The notes under the pieces were generated by a model. The model had not been told where the DNA came from. It saw nothing but the letters and a program-made list of their open reading frames with translations, and did no database searches. The translations under genes were made by a program, and so were the position numbers. DNA of 64,000 nucleotides. Origin: CAMTUH01 sp947084935 (GTDB lineage Bacteria > Pseudomonadota > Gammaproteobacteria > Coxiellales > Coxiellaceae). The stretch spans positions 44,162 through 108,161 of the forward strand of contig CAMTUH010000002.1 of assembly GCA_947084935.1 (NCBI GenBank), written 5' to 3'. Shown piece after piece: positions 32,814-41,127 of this stretch (its first letter is position 1; every line of letters starts with the position of its first letter).

Positions 32814-33215
32814 CCCGCGAATCGAATGCGCACACACAACCGTGTGGTGGCGCTCGATCCGCGAGTGGTCCACCACGGGCTAAGAAGTCGTTACTTTTTC
32901 GTAGCTCACTTCTCCGCTGTCCAGGGCGTGGGCCAGTTCATCGGATAACCGGTTCCACCGTTTGGCAATTGCCGCAAAAACGGGGGTCTCCAGTAAATAA
33001 TCCGACATGATGCAGCCCACGGTCAGCAATTGCCAAAAGGCAAACCACTGGTCGCGTTTAAAAGTGAGGGAATACGTAACTTTTTTGTCGTGCTGGCGAT
33101 CGCCAGCATCATCATTTAGACTATCGTCAGCCATGACTAACTCCTGTTTAGTTAATTGTGGTTAGTGGCGGCGGGGTGTTAACGCACTCCTCCGTCACGT
33201 TTCTTTTGTAGCACC
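32814..33215. repeat. ~400-bp repeat R6, copy 1 (contains a small gene)
   Basis: The whole stretch matches 63598-64000, with scattered substitutions. It includes the 84-residue gene below, its ribosome binding site and ~80 bases upstream. At 32838-32875 the left end has an imperfect inverted repeat (CCGTGTGGTGGCGCTCG and CGAGTGGTCCACCACGG). Confidence 0.85.
32880..33134 (-). CDS. small protein of a repeated family, unknown function
   Basis: 84 residues: MADDSLNDDAGDRQ, then FKRDQWFAFWQLLTVGC, an amphipathic/hydrophobic helix, and a helical C-terminal half ending SYEKVTTS. AGGAG lies 6 bases upstream of the ATG. A second copy at 63665-63919 has a stop in codon 21, so this may be the functional member. 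No family recognised. It is carried by repeat R6. Confidence 0.65.
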   Translation of the reverse strand: MADDSLNDDAGDRQHDKKVTYSLTFKRDQWFAFWQLLTVGCIMSDYLLETPVFAAIAKRWNRLSDELAHALDSGEVSYEKVTTS

Positions 33216-33375
33216 AACGAGCACAAAAATCAAGCGGTTAAAGATAAAGTAAATTCATTTCCGCAGTTATTTCTTGAATGTAATTAAATTGAAAATAAGT
33301 AACGTCTTCATAATGATTTTTACTGGCTTTTGTTTTCTGGATCCCGCGGACAAGCCGCGGGACGTCGGGAAAGTA

Positions 33376-33440
33376 AGGTTGGGCTGAATGAAATAAAGCC
33401 CAACAATTAATTCGTTGGGCTTCGAAGTTCAGCCCAACCT
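33376..33440. repeat. R2 palindromic repeat at the petC 3' end
   Basis: AGGTTGGGCTGA ... TCAGCCCAACCT with inner GAAGCC/GGCTTC-type pairing. Other copies are at 42148 and 50783. On the minus strand the right arm codes the end of petC (RRLG then TGA). Confidence 0.8.
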
Positions 33441-34163
33441 CCGCCCACCCTTCTTTACTTGCTTCCAATAGACTTTCTTGAGCAAAAGTGCCAAAACGAA
33501 AAAAATAATTAAAAAAATCATCGTGCCGATTCCCAGATAAATGCGAAATAATCGGCTGGGATCACTGGCGTATACAAAAAAATTAACCAAATCAGAAACC
33601 ACTTGGTCGAATTGTTCCGGCGTCATGCTGCCTGCTTTTACCGATTCTAAAACTCTGTAATAAGGCGGTTTTCGAAATTTTCCTGCGGCTAATAATTGTT
33701 TTCCGTGCTCAGTTAATACTTGCTCTCCTTGCATCGCCGCGAATAAATTGGGCATGTTAATGTCTTTCGCCACTAAATTATTATATCCCGTAGGTCGAGC
33801 AGGATCTTTATAAAATGAAACTAAATAGGTATAAATCCAATCCGCCGACCGCTGGCGCGCAATCAAAGAGAGATCGGGTGGCACGATGTTCAACCACCAC
33901 TCCGTTTGCTTCAAAGGCATTTTATCGAGCGTAATACCCGCTTCTTGGGCCAATTTGTTATGCGCCAAATACCGCATCGTATGACACACCATACAGTTCT
34001 GCGCGTAAAACGCAGCACCGCGCAATAACGCCGCTCGATCACTCAAATTAATTTTGGCCTTTTCCAAACGAATCGGCGGCCCATTGCCTGCATAGACGTG
34101 TCCAAAAACACTAAACAACAAGATTATAAAAAAGATCGCCCGACAGAAAAAACCTAACATCAT
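33429..34163 (-). CDS. petC: ubiquinol-cytochrome c reductase, cytochrome c1
   Basis: 244 residues from ATG 34163 (34160 also possible), 10 bases after the petB stop. Signal peptide (MMLGFFCRAIFFIILLFSVFGHVYA), haem-binding CMVCHTMRYL near residue 55, and a C-terminal TM anchor (IYLGIGTMIFLIIFFVLALLL) followed by basic residues. It carries electrons from the Rieske centre to soluble cytochromes. The last residues and stop codon fall in an R2 palindrome. An upstream extension of the frame overlaps petB and is not coding. Confidence 0.93.
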   Translation of the reverse strand: MMLGFFCRAIFFIILLFSVFGHVYAGNGPPIRLEKAKINLSDRAALLRGAAFYAQNCMVCHTMRYLAHNKLAQEAGITLDKMPLKQTEWWLNIVPPDLSLIARQRSADWIYTYLVSFYKDPARPTGYNNLVAKDINMPNLFAAMQGEQVLTEHGKQLLAAGKFRKPPYYRVLESVKAGSMTPEQFDQVVSDLVNFFVYASDPSRLFRIYLGIGTMIFLIIFFVLALLLKKVYWKQVKKGGRRLG

Positions 34164-34173
34164 TCTCTCATAC

Positions 34174-35373
34174 TCATGAATAACGAATCCGATCCGGGAT
34201 CGGCTTTGTTTTCTCGTATTTGGTGTAAAACGGCATCGTGACAAAATAAATAAAATAAAGCAGCATAAAAATTCGTGACAACCACACATTGGCCGGCGAC
34301 AACACCATCGTGCCCAATGCACTCAACACAATAAAACTCACCACAAATGCCGTCAAAGCCACTTTCGTCCAAACGCCTCGATAACGAATGGATTTAACCG
34401 CACTTCGATCCAGCCACGGCATCGCAAACAAGAAAGCCACCGCGGCAGCCGCTAAGCAAACGCCCAATAATTTATTAGGGACTGCACGAAGCATGGCGTA
34501 ATACGGCGCCAAATACCACGGAGGCGCAATGTGATGCGGCGTCACCAACGGATTGGCCGGCTCAAAATTGGTGGGCTCTAAGAAATAACCGTGAAACGTC
34601 GGTGCAAAAAATACAATGGCTAAAAAAACAATTAAAAATCCAACCACGCCCATGAAATCTTTCACGGTATAATACGGGTGAAAAGGAATGCGACCCTGTT
34701 TTTTAATCTCAATACCATCGGGATTATTTGATCCTACTTGGTGCAATGCCATTACGTGTAACAAAACGATAAAAACAATTAACAGGGGGAACGCAATAAC
34801 GTGTAAAGAAAAAAATCGATGCAGCGTAACACCCGATACGTTGAAATCGCCTTGCACCCACAGCGCAATGCTGCTGCCCACCCACGGAATAACGGTATAA
34901 ATTTCCGTAAGTACTTTCGTGGCCCAATACGACATCTGCCCCCACGGCAACACGTAACCGCTCCCGGATTCCAATACCAACAGCACATACAAGCTCATGC
35001 CTAAAATCCAAACCAATTCGCGCGGTTTTTTAAACGATCCGTACATAATGGCTCGATACATGTGCAAATAAATCACCACAAAGAAAGCGGACGAACCAGT
35101 ACTGTGTAAATAACGCAACAGCCAACCGAATTTCACGTCCCGCATGATGTGTTCGACTGAGTTAAAAGCGTCGGTACTCGTGGGCGTGTAATACATCGTT
35201 AGCCAAATACCCGTGACTATTTGATTGATTAACACAACCGTGGAAAATATCCCGAAAAAATACCAGAAATTTAAATTAGCGGGGACGTAATAACGGGAAG
35301 CGTGTTCGCGCCACAATTCTTTGACGGGGAATCGCGTGGAAATCCATTCTTTAAATCCATTCGTCGAGGCCAT
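34174..35373 (-). CDS. petB: ubiquinol-cytochrome c reductase, cytochrome b
   Basis: 399 residues, eight TM helices. Haem-ligating histidines appear in RYLHSTGSSAFFVVIYLHM and in FSLHVIAFPLLIVFIVLLHV. The Qo-site motif is PPWYLAP (the PEWY equivalent, here PPWY). It oxidises ubiquinol in the Q cycle. It sits 8 bases downstream of petA. Confidence 0.96.
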   Translation of the reverse strand: MASTNGFKEWISTRFPVKELWREHASRYYVPANLNFWYFFGIFSTVVLINQIVTGIWLTMYYTPTSTDAFNSVEHIMRDVKFGWLLRYLHSTGSSAFFVVIYLHMYRAIMYGSFKKPRELVWILGMSLYVLLVLESGSGYVLPWGQMSYWATKVLTEIYTVIPWVGSSIALWVQGDFNVSGVTLHRFFSLHVIAFPLLIVFIVLLHVMALHQVGSNNPDGIEIKKQGRIPFHPYYTVKDFMGVVGFLIVFLAIVFFAPTFHGYFLEPTNFEPANPLVTPHHIAPPWYLAPYYAMLRAVPNKLLGVCLAAAAVAFLFAMPWLDRSAVKSIRYRGVWTKVALTAFVVSFIVLSALGTMVLSPANVWLSRIFMLLYFIYFVTMPFYTKYEKTKPIPDRIRYS

Positions 35374-35381
35374 TGTTGTCC

Positions 35382-35972
35382 TTATGCCGGTATTTTATCC
35401 GTTCCGATTAAAATTTCATTTTCGTTCACAAAAACGTAGGGCGGCACTTCCAAATTAATTGGCGCAGGAACATTTTTGAAAACGCGTCCCGCTAAATCAA
35501 ACTTAGAACCGTGGCACGTACAAAAGAAACCTCCCGGCCATACCTTATCAATCGAACCGGGTTCGGGACGATACGTCGGCGTGCAACCCAAGTGGGTGCA
35601 CACACCAACGACCACTAAAAATTCAGGATTAATCGAACGATAATTATTTTTTGCGTAGGCAGGCTGCTGATCAATATTCGAGTGTGGATCGCGTAATAAA
35701 TTGTTGTGCTTCGGTAATTCTGCTAAATCGGATGGCGTGCGTCGAACAATCCAGATGGGCTTTCCGCGCCAAATGACGGTCAGCTGATCACCCGGTTTCA
35801 TTTCGCCAATTTTGATTTTAACCGGTCCACCGGCCGCTTCGGCGGCACGATTGGGTAACATTGATGCTGCAAAGGGAACGGCTGCAGCGGCCACTCCAAC
35901 AACACCCATCGTCGTCGTGGCGCGCAACAAAAATTTTCTCTTTTTTAAATCGATGTCACCCGTAGTCATCAA
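35382..35972 (-). CDS. petA: ubiquinol-cytochrome c reductase, Rieske iron-sulfur subunit
   Basis: 196 residues. [2Fe-2S] ligands: C125-T-H127-LG-C130 and C151-T-C153-H154-GS. The N-terminus has a Tat-like signal/anchor (DLKKRKFLLRATTTMGVVGVAAA) where the twin arginine is KR, as tolerated in Rieske proteins. tatABC is encoded 0.8 kb away on the same strand, which fits Tat-dependent export. First gene of petABC. Confidence 0.96.
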   Translation of the reverse strand: MMTTGDIDLKKRKFLLRATTTMGVVGVAAAAVPFAASMLPNRAAEAAGGPVKIKIGEMKPGDQLTVIWRGKPIWIVRRTPSDLAELPKHNNLLRDPHSNIDQQPAYAKNNYRSINPEFLVVVGVCTHLGCTPTYRPEPGSIDKVWPGGFFCTCHGSKFDLAGRVFKNVPAPINLEVPPYVFVNENEILIGTDKIPA

Positions 35973-36030
35973 CCGTCCTTGTATGAGACAACGCTATCTT
36001 AGCGTGAGCCCTTTAGAGTTCGCAACCCCG

Positions 36031-36459
36031 TTAGAAATGCACGCTGTTACAAATAAACTGTCCGTTCTTATCGGTCATTGCGGCAAAATGATAGTCTTGG
36101 AGATAAGCAAAGTGACCGTCAAACGGTTGGCAAGGAACGGTTGTGCCCCCTGATTTTAATTCCGTGGCAGTGACGGTAATGCTGTGGTGCCACATCGGCG
36201 TAAAGCGGCGCCAAATAGGCAATGCAATAAATGACGTGTGGAACTTAAGCTTATCCGCGCTGTGACCGGCATCGTCCGTGACATGGAATAACACCGGGTG
36301 ACCGCGGTGGAGCAGCCCATCGCTGGTCGTGTTATAAAAAAACAGTGGTTGCTGTACGGGAAATGGTGGCATTGGCGGATTAGCAAGACAAGTGATTGAT
36401 ATTGTTGACAATAATAATGCGGCGGCGCTGGGAGTTAACATTGAAACAAATTTCTTCAC
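36031..36459 (-). CDS. small secreted protein, unknown function
   Basis: 142 residues from GTG 36459. AGAGG lies 8 bases upstream and a signal peptide begins there (VKKFVSMLTPSAAALLLSTISITCLA, cleavage before NPP). The mature part contains FFYNTTSDGLL, several His residues and two cysteines (VPCQP, FICNS), and looks beta-rich. The longer frame to 36519 lacks these signals. No family recognised. It is upstream of petA on the same strand with about 60 bases between. Confidence 0.7.
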   Translation of the reverse strand: MKKFVSMLTPSAAALLLSTISITCLANPPMPPFPVQQPLFFYNTTSDGLLHRGHPVLFHVTDDAGHSADKLKFHTSFIALPIWRRFTPMWHHSITVTATELKSGGTTVPCQPFDGHFAYLQDYHFAAMTDKNGQFICNSVHF

Positions 36460-36587
36460 GGTTTTAGCCTCTTGGTAATCTGTCGCAACTCCCCTGTAAA
36501 CCCCTCCCTTATTGGTCAATTATTGTACCAAAAAGACCCTGCTTTGACACGACTGATTAAGCAACCTCTTTTCAGCGGAATTTGCTG

Positions 36588-36688
36588 AAGGGGCTGGAGG
36601 GGAGGTGTTATGAAACGCAAATAAAGCGCAGTCGGGCGGAGCCCGACGAGCCATTGCGTGGAATAACACCTCCCCCTCCAAGCCCCTT
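36588..36688. mobile_element. MITE-like element carrying an R4 core
   Basis: Imperfect terminal inverted repeats of about 23-25 bases (AAGGGGCTGGAGGGGAGG at 36588 and complement ending at 36688) flank an R4 core (36617-36670) with the hairpin GTCGGGCGGAGCCCGAC. About 101 bases, no gene. The remaining intergenic DNA to 36771 holds only a short duplicated CAGCGGAATTT motif. Confidence 0.6.
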
Positions 36689-36771
36689 GATGTCTGCTCG
36701 CGAAAAATACCTCACCAACAGCTTCAGCGGAATTTACAGAAGAATGGTTGCGTAATCACGACTTGATTTCA

Positions 36772-37491
36772 TCAATCTGCAATAATGAGGGCATTCGTGA
36801 GGGCCTTGGCCATCCAAAGGCCCAACTCATACAACAACCACAAGGGGATGGCTAACAACGTTTGCGAAACCACGTCAGGGGGAGTCAGCAACATACCCAC
36901 AATAAACGCACCCACGATGACATAAGGACGCTTACGGGATAATTGCGCAACGGAAACGATACCCGTCCACACCAATACTAACATCGCAATCGGTAATTCA
37001 AACGCCAATCCGAACGCTAATAATAATTGCAGCACGAACTCCAAATAATTCGTGATATCGGGTTTTACTTCCACACCCACCGGTGCTACGTGCATAAAAA
37101 ATCGAAACATCCACGGCAGAACGACAAAATAAGCGAATAACGTTCCAATATAAAACAAGGCGCAACTTGAAATTAATAACAACCAAATAATACGGCGCTC
37201 ACGCTGATACAGCGCCGGCATGATAAAAACCCAAATTTCATAAAGCCAATATGGCGCAGTGAGGTAAATCGACAGAACAAAAGCGGCTTTGTAGGGAATA
37301 ATAAATGGGGCCGTGACCGACGTCGCGATAATCCCATCACCCTTCCCCAGGTGACTCAATAAAGGCAGCGCAAAGAGGTGATAAACGTGATTGGCGTAAA
37401 TCGCTAAAACAATAAATATAATTCCAATGACCACCGCGCATCGCAATAATCGCTTTCGTAATTCGATCAGATAGCGAATCGTGTCTTCCAT
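36772..37491 (-). CDS. tatC: Sec-independent protein translocase TatC
   Basis: 239 residues, six TM helices. It binds the twin-arginine signal. N-terminal LIELRKRLLRC, the conserved PFIIPYKAAF and YEIWVFIMPALYQRERR, and FGLAFELPIAM are typical. Starts one base after the tatB stop. Within tatABC. Confidence 0.96.
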   Translation of the reverse strand: MEDTIRYLIELRKRLLRCAVVIGIIFIVLAIYANHVYHLFALPLLSHLGKGDGIIATSVTAPFIIPYKAAFVLSIYLTAPYWLYEIWVFIMPALYQRERRIIWLLLISSCALFYIGTLFAYFVVLPWMFRFFMHVAPVGVEVKPDITNYLEFVLQLLLAFGLAFELPIAMLVLVWTGIVSVAQLSRKRPYVIVGAFIVGMLLTPPDVVSQTLLAIPLWLLYELGLWMAKALTNALIIAD

Positions 37492-37492
37492 A

Positions 37493-37669
37493 CTAATGAG
37501 GATCTTGATACGAATCTTCTGCGTCGCGCTTCATTTTGTCCCAAAAACGCCTGGCTCGTCCTAAAAAGCGCCCAACCGTTCGTGCTACTTTGGGTAACCG
37601 TTCTGGGCCAAATACCAACAACGCCACAACGAAAATAAGACCGACCTCTGTAATACTAATATCGAGCAT
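37493..37669 (-). CDS. tatB: Sec-independent protein translocase TatB (short)
   Basis: 58 residues. N-terminal TM helix MLDISITEVGLIFVVALLVF, the conserved GPERLPKVA hinge, then an amphipathic helix (GRFLGRARRFWDKMKRDAE). The ERLP motif marks TatB rather than TatA. It is far shorter than the E. coli protein (171 residues), but the C-terminal tail is dispensable there. Between tatA and tatC. Confidence 0.9.
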   Translation of the reverse strand: MLDISITEVGLIFVVALLVFGPERLPKVARTVGRFLGRARRFWDKMKRDAEDSYQDPH

Positions 37670-37672
37670 CTC

Positions 37673-37846
37673 TTACTCGTTTTTTTGTTTATTTTCTTTT
37701 TCACTGTCGCGCAAGCCTTTGCGAAATCCGCGCAAGGCATTTCCCAAATCTTCGCCAATACTGCGCAAGCGTCGAGTCCCAAAAACCAGAAGCACGATCG
37801 CCAAAATTAATAACAGTGAACCGACGCTGATGCCACGAAATCCCAT
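37673..37846 (-). CDS. tatA: Sec-independent protein translocase TatA
   Basis: 57 residues. TM helix SVGSLLLILAIVLLVFG followed by TRRLRSIGEDLGNALRGFRKG, the FG hinge and amphipathic helix of TatA. It forms the pore component. GGAGG precedes the ATG. The stop is 3 bases before tatB. Confidence 0.93.
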   Translation of the reverse strand: MGFRGISVGSLLLILAIVLLVFGTRRLRSIGEDLGNALRGFRKGLRDSEKENKQKNE

Positions 37847-37864
37847 ACTACCCTCCTTAGTTTT

Positions 37865-38119
37865 TTAGTTCTGCGGCACGACCGGTATCCAATGCGGAGC
37901 GACCCAGCCCAAAAAATACGACATCATGATGAATGCAAACAAACACAATGATAATACAATTCGCCAGGTTAAGGCTTTTGCGAGGCTTCTCGATCCCGTA
38001 CCTTGCCGCACCAAATAATAAAGCCCGCTTCCCAAGCAATACAGTATGATCGCTAAAACGATTAAGACCACGACCTTAGGCCACACCGGAATTTCCTCTT
38101 CTAAACTTATAGAGTACAC
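37865..38119 (-). CDS. twin-transmembrane protein, DUF2909-like
   Basis: 84 residues with two TM helices (VVVLIVLAIILYCLGSGLYYLV and WRIVLSLCLFAFIMMSYFLGW). This plan with the basic R-x-G-x-GSRSLAKALTWR link matches the DUF2909 proteins normally encoded next to coxC and SURF1. Here it sits upstream of tatA on the same strand, 18 bases away. A role in oxidase assembly is inferred from that usual context. Confidence 0.75.
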   Translation of the reverse strand: MYSISLEEEIPVWPKVVVLIVLAIILYCLGSGLYYLVRQGTGSRSLAKALTWRIVLSLCLFAFIMMSYFLGWVAPHWIPVVPQN

Positions 38120-38146
38120 CGTAATGCTTTGTTTTTCATCTTACTC

Positions 38147-38263
38147 GTAGCCTGGGGGCAGCCTTGATGCAGCGATTCGTAGCCTGGGTGCAGCCCTGCG
38201 TAACCCAGGAACTCAGGAATTCCTTGATTTCGCATGGCTACATCAAGGCTACATCCAGGCTAC
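38147..38263. repeat. nested R1 palindromic repeats
   Basis: Two R1 copies of opposite subtype are nested: outer GTAGCCTGGGGGCAG... and inner GTAGCCTGGGTGCAG..., then ...CTACATCAAGGCTACATCCAGGCTAC. It separates the tat cluster from the divergent assembly genes and is the longest R1 structure in the window. Confidence 0.75.
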
Positions 38264-38321
38264 GGTTTGCACGAATTTGGAGTTAAGTATATGATTGATA
38301 TTTCATTATACTGAGGATGCG

Positions 38322-38933
38322 ATGATTGGGCGACGGGTAACGAAAAGCAGGCGCTCCTTTTACCTCGCTTTTATCATTTTGTTATTTTTAATTCCCGTGA
38401 TTTTGGCATGGATCTTTTATGCCGACCGATTTAGCTTAGGCAAAGGCCACCTAAACTACGGTCACCTCATCCAACCTCCGATCTCCCTCAACGACATTCC
38501 CCTGTACAACGCAAACCAAAAACGCCTGGGTAGTCCCTTTGGAAAATGGATGATGGTGTATTTCTACCCTGAGCCATGCGGGGAACATTGCGCAAAAGGA
38601 TTGTATTACGTGCGACAAATTCGCTTAGCGGCTGGAAAAAACAGCCTGCGAATAGAACGGGCCATTCTAACGTACCGCAAAAACGAGATTGACCCGCATT
38701 TATCGGCAATCTTAACCCGCCAATTTCCAGGGACACAACACTTGCTCGTCGATCAAACGGTATTTTCACAAGTCATGACAAAACGGGTGAATACCCCGTA
38801 CGCAACAAAACCGGGAACCTTATACCTCGTTGACCCGATGGGTAACGTAATGATGGCCTATCCACCCAGCGCAGATCCCGATGGAATTTTCAAAGACGTA
38901 CAATTGTTGCTGAAGGTATCGCAAATTGGATAA
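38322..38933 (+). CDS. Sco-like/thioredoxin-fold oxidase-assembly membrane protein
   Basis: 203 residues from ATG 38322 (GAGG 5 bases upstream; the longer frame is unsupported). N-terminal TM helix (FYLAFIILLFLIPVILAWIFY), then a periplasmic domain with MVYFYPEPCGEHCAKGL, a C-x3-C resembling the Sco1 copper motif, and LYLVDPMGNVMMAY near the end, as in thioredoxin folds. Proteins like this lie between SURF1 and CtaA in gammaproteobacterial oxidase clusters. The next gene overlaps by 8 bases. Confidence 0.7.
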   Translation: MIGRRVTKSRRSFYLAFIILLFLIPVILAWIFYADRFSLGKGHLNYGHLIQPPISLNDIPLYNANQKRLGSPFGKWMMVYFYPEPCGEHCAKGLYYVRQIRLAAGKNSLRIERAILTYRKNEIDPHLSAILTRQFPGTQHLLVDQTVFSQVMTKRVNTPYATKPGTLYLVDPMGNVMMAYPPSADPDGIFKDVQLLLKVSQIG

Positions 38934-39843
38934 GAGCATTTACCAGAGCAATCGATTCGTGCGGCTTACAAAACTGTGTTTCGTCGTCGCATTTTTTGCT
39001 TTACTCCTCAATGTTTTTATTTATACCCGCTACCATCATTTCAGTTTGGGGGCCGCCTCTTCACTGAGCGCTCTGATTCGAACGTACACGGATGCCACTC
39101 TTTTTATTTTAATTACTGTATTAAGTTTCTGGGCACTGTTTCGCAAGCGCATTTCCGCAACACAACCCCTGTTTGTTCCCGCGCTACTGTTTCTCGCCAT
39201 TCTTTTTCAGTGGTCGTTAGGCACGTGGGCTTTTATGTGGCAGGGTTCACCCCAACGATGGGCACTCCATTTATTACTCGGCATGTTTATTGTTAATTTA
39301 TTGTGGTGGTTGACGTTGAGCACACGAAAACGTATTGATCCACCGCCCATCGAATTAAATCGCCTCCGTCCTTTTGTAACTATCGCCTTTTCCCTCATTC
39401 TAATTCAGACCTTTTTTGCCAGTCTGATCATCGCAACCAACGCCATATCCGTTTGCCCGAATTTCTTTACGTGTCAAGAGTACTGGTTTCAGCAGATGTC
39501 CTGGCGAAATGCTTTTGATTTTTTGAACGGCGGATTAACTATCCAAACAAAAATTGCCGTTCAAATGCTGTATCGGTATTTTAGTCTTATTTTTCTCGTT
39601 TATTTTATCCCGTTTGCGGTTTATCTCGTCGCGAAACGTGCGTATCGTTCCTTGAGGCCACTGGGCGGAGCCCTCATTTTCCTTTTTATTTTAAAATTAC
39701 TGTTGGCTATTTTTAATATGGTCCACGGCGCCACGGTTTATAAAACGCTATTTTATACAGGCGTGACCACTTTGTTTTTAATGTCCATAATCAGTTTACT
39801 GTATAAATTGTTTGGGCGCGGATGGGAAGAGCGGTTCCTATGA
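38926..39843 (+). CDS. CtaA/Cox15-like haem A synthase family protein, divergent
   Basis: 305 residues, about eight TM helices, from TTG 38926 overlapping the previous gene by 8 bases; no ATG fits. Position and topology match Cox15 (haem O to haem A). One helix has ALHLLLGMF with a conserved-type His and another NMVHGA. However, the helix expected to read Q-x2-HR has QMLYRYF, so one haem-ligand His is Tyr, and the usual N-terminal GG-x-TR-L-T motif is absent. Catalytic competence is doubtful, or it is a distant relative. Confidence 0.65.
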   Translation: MDKSIYQSNRFVRLTKLCFVVAFFALLLNVFIYTRYHHFSLGAASSLSALIRTYTDATLFILITVLSFWALFRKRISATQPLFVPALLFLAILFQWSLGTWAFMWQGSPQRWALHLLLGMFIVNLLWWLTLSTRKRIDPPPIELNRLRPFVTIAFSLILIQTFFASLIIATNAISVCPNFFTCQEYWFQQMSWRNAFDFLNGGLTIQTKIAVQMLYRYFSLIFLVYFIPFAVYLVAKRAYRSLRPLGGALIFLFILKLLLAIFNMVHGATVYKTLFYTGVTTLFLMSIISLLYKLFGRGWEERFL

Positions 39844-39856
39844 GAGAAGCAAAACG

Positions 39857-40339
39857 ATGAAAAAATGGTGCTCTGTATTTATCGTATTATTTTTGATAAG
39901 CATCGCGGCCTGCTCTTATCAGCCCGATACGCTCGACAGTGAGGGACACCCCATTCGCCTAAGCGATTACCGAGGACAGTGGGTAATCGTTAATTTCTGG
40001 GCGCCGTGGTGCAAGCCCTGTTTGACGGAAATGCCGATGCTTAACGCGCTTTATCTTCATCATCGAAATAAAATCATGGTGCTGGGAGTCAGCTACGATC
40101 ACCTTTCGAATCAAGAAATTCAGTCCATTGCAAAACGGTATCGGATTAAATTTCCGTTAATGTCCAATTTTCCGATGAAAAAATTAGGTACGAATGATAT
40201 TCCCGTATTACCAACCTCATTTATCATCAATCCGAGCGGAAAAACAGTCCAAACACTAAAAGGCCCGCAGACGGAACAAAGCCTTCTGCGCGTCATCAAT
40301 TCCGCGCAACGTCCCGAGAAAACTCATGGCGAGCACTAA
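39857..40339 (+). CDS. TlpA-like thioredoxin-fold lipoprotein
   Basis: 160 residues from ATG 39857 with GAGAGAAG upstream. Lipoprotein signal with IAAC lipobox, then a TlpA/ResA-like domain: VIVNFWAPWCKPCLTEMPML holds the redox CxxC (WCKPC), and VLPTSFIINPSGK is the cis-Pro region. Likely reduces or maturates cytochrome or oxidase cysteines in the periplasm, given its oxidase-assembly neighbours. acyP overlaps its end by 14 bases. Confidence 0.82.
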   Translation: MKKWCSVFIVLFLISIAACSYQPDTLDSEGHPIRLSDYRGQWVIVNFWAPWCKPCLTEMPMLNALYLHHRNKIMVLGVSYDHLSNQEIQSIAKRYRIKFPLMSNFPMKKLGTNDIPVLPTSFIINPSGKTVQTLKGPQTEQSLLRVINSAQRPEKTHGEH

Positions 40340-40607
40340 AACCTGCATTCACGCCATCGTCACGGGAAAAGTACAAGGGGTGTTTTTCCGCGACAGCGCT
40401 CGTCAAAAAGCACAATCGCTAAATCTGAGCGGCTGGATTAAAAATCTGCCCAACGGCTGCGTCGAATTAGTCGCGTGCGGTGATCGCGATCCCATCATGA
40501 TGCTGACAGAATGGCTGTGGGAAGGCCCACCGGCTGCCGAAGTCAACAACGTGACGTGGGAAGAAATTCCCGAAGAAAATCACAAAGAGTTCAGCGTGAT
40601 TTCGTAA
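40326..40607 (+). CDS. acylphosphatase
   Basis: 93 residues. Catalytic Arg in GKVQGVFFRDSARQKA and Asn in IKNLPNGCVEL, both intact. Hydrolyses acyl-phosphate bonds; its physiological substrate is unclear. It overlaps both neighbours: 14 bases with the TlpA-like gene and 17 bases with convergent gmhB. Confidence 0.92.
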   Translation: MASTKTCIHAIVTGKVQGVFFRDSARQKAQSLNLSGWIKNLPNGCVELVACGDRDPIMMLTEWLWEGPPAAEVNNVTWEEIPEENHKEFSVIS

Positions 40608-41127
40608 CGGAATCCGCAAACGCGCTGAGATTCTCAAAAATCGGCACTCCTTTAAGATCGTAATTCATAGCCAAGGTATAGTGCCCGTTTCCTGTTTTCA
40701 CCAAGGCGGCTTTGCAGTTCGCGCGATGCGCTGCGAGAATATCGCGGTAACTGTCGCCGACTAAAATAGCGCTGCTAAATTCATCGGGAAAATCGGCTTT
40801 TATTTGCAGCAACAATCCAGGCTCCGGTTTTCGACACGCGCAATGCTCTTCCGGCGTATGTGGGCAAAAATAAATGCCGTCAATGTGTCCGCCCACCTCA
40901 ATTAACACGCGCCGCATTTTTTCGTGGATTTCCCTGAGCGTTTCCAGCGAATAATATCCGCGGTTCACGCCGGATTGATTGGTGGCCACCACCACGGTAT
41001 GGCCGCGCTGTTTCAGGCGCGCGATAGCTTCCAGACTACCCGGGATAGGAATCCATTCGTCGGGATTTTTTATGTAAACTTTCGAGTCGTAATTAATTAC
41101 GCCATCGCGGTCTAAAATAATCAGCAT
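40591..41127 (-). CDS. gmhB: D-glycero-beta-D-manno-heptose-1,7-bisphosphate 7-phosphatase
   Basis: 178 residues. HAD-superfamily motifs: ILDRDGVINYD (nucleophile Asp), VVATNQSGVNRGYY, and LVGDSYRDILAA. The zinc-type C-P-H/CxC segment FCPHTPEEHCACRKPEPG identifies GmhB. It makes ADP-heptose precursor for LPS inner core, and a heptosyltransferase is encoded at 47.6 kb. It overlaps fmt by 7 bases. Confidence 0.93.
   Translation of the reverse strand: MLIILDRDGVINYDSKVYIKNPDEWIPIPGSLEAIARLKQRGHTVVVATNQSGVNRGYYSLETLREIHEKMRRVLIEVGGHIDGIYFCPHTPEEHCACRKPEPGLLLQIKADFPDEFSSAILVGDSYRDILAAHRANCKAALVKTGNGHYTLAMNYDLKGVPIFENLSAFADSVTKSR

Noticed and set aside
33238..33468. Minus-strand frame of 76 residues upstream of petC's end
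   Set aside because: It is made of repeat R2 and spills over from petC in another frame; no ribosome binding site.
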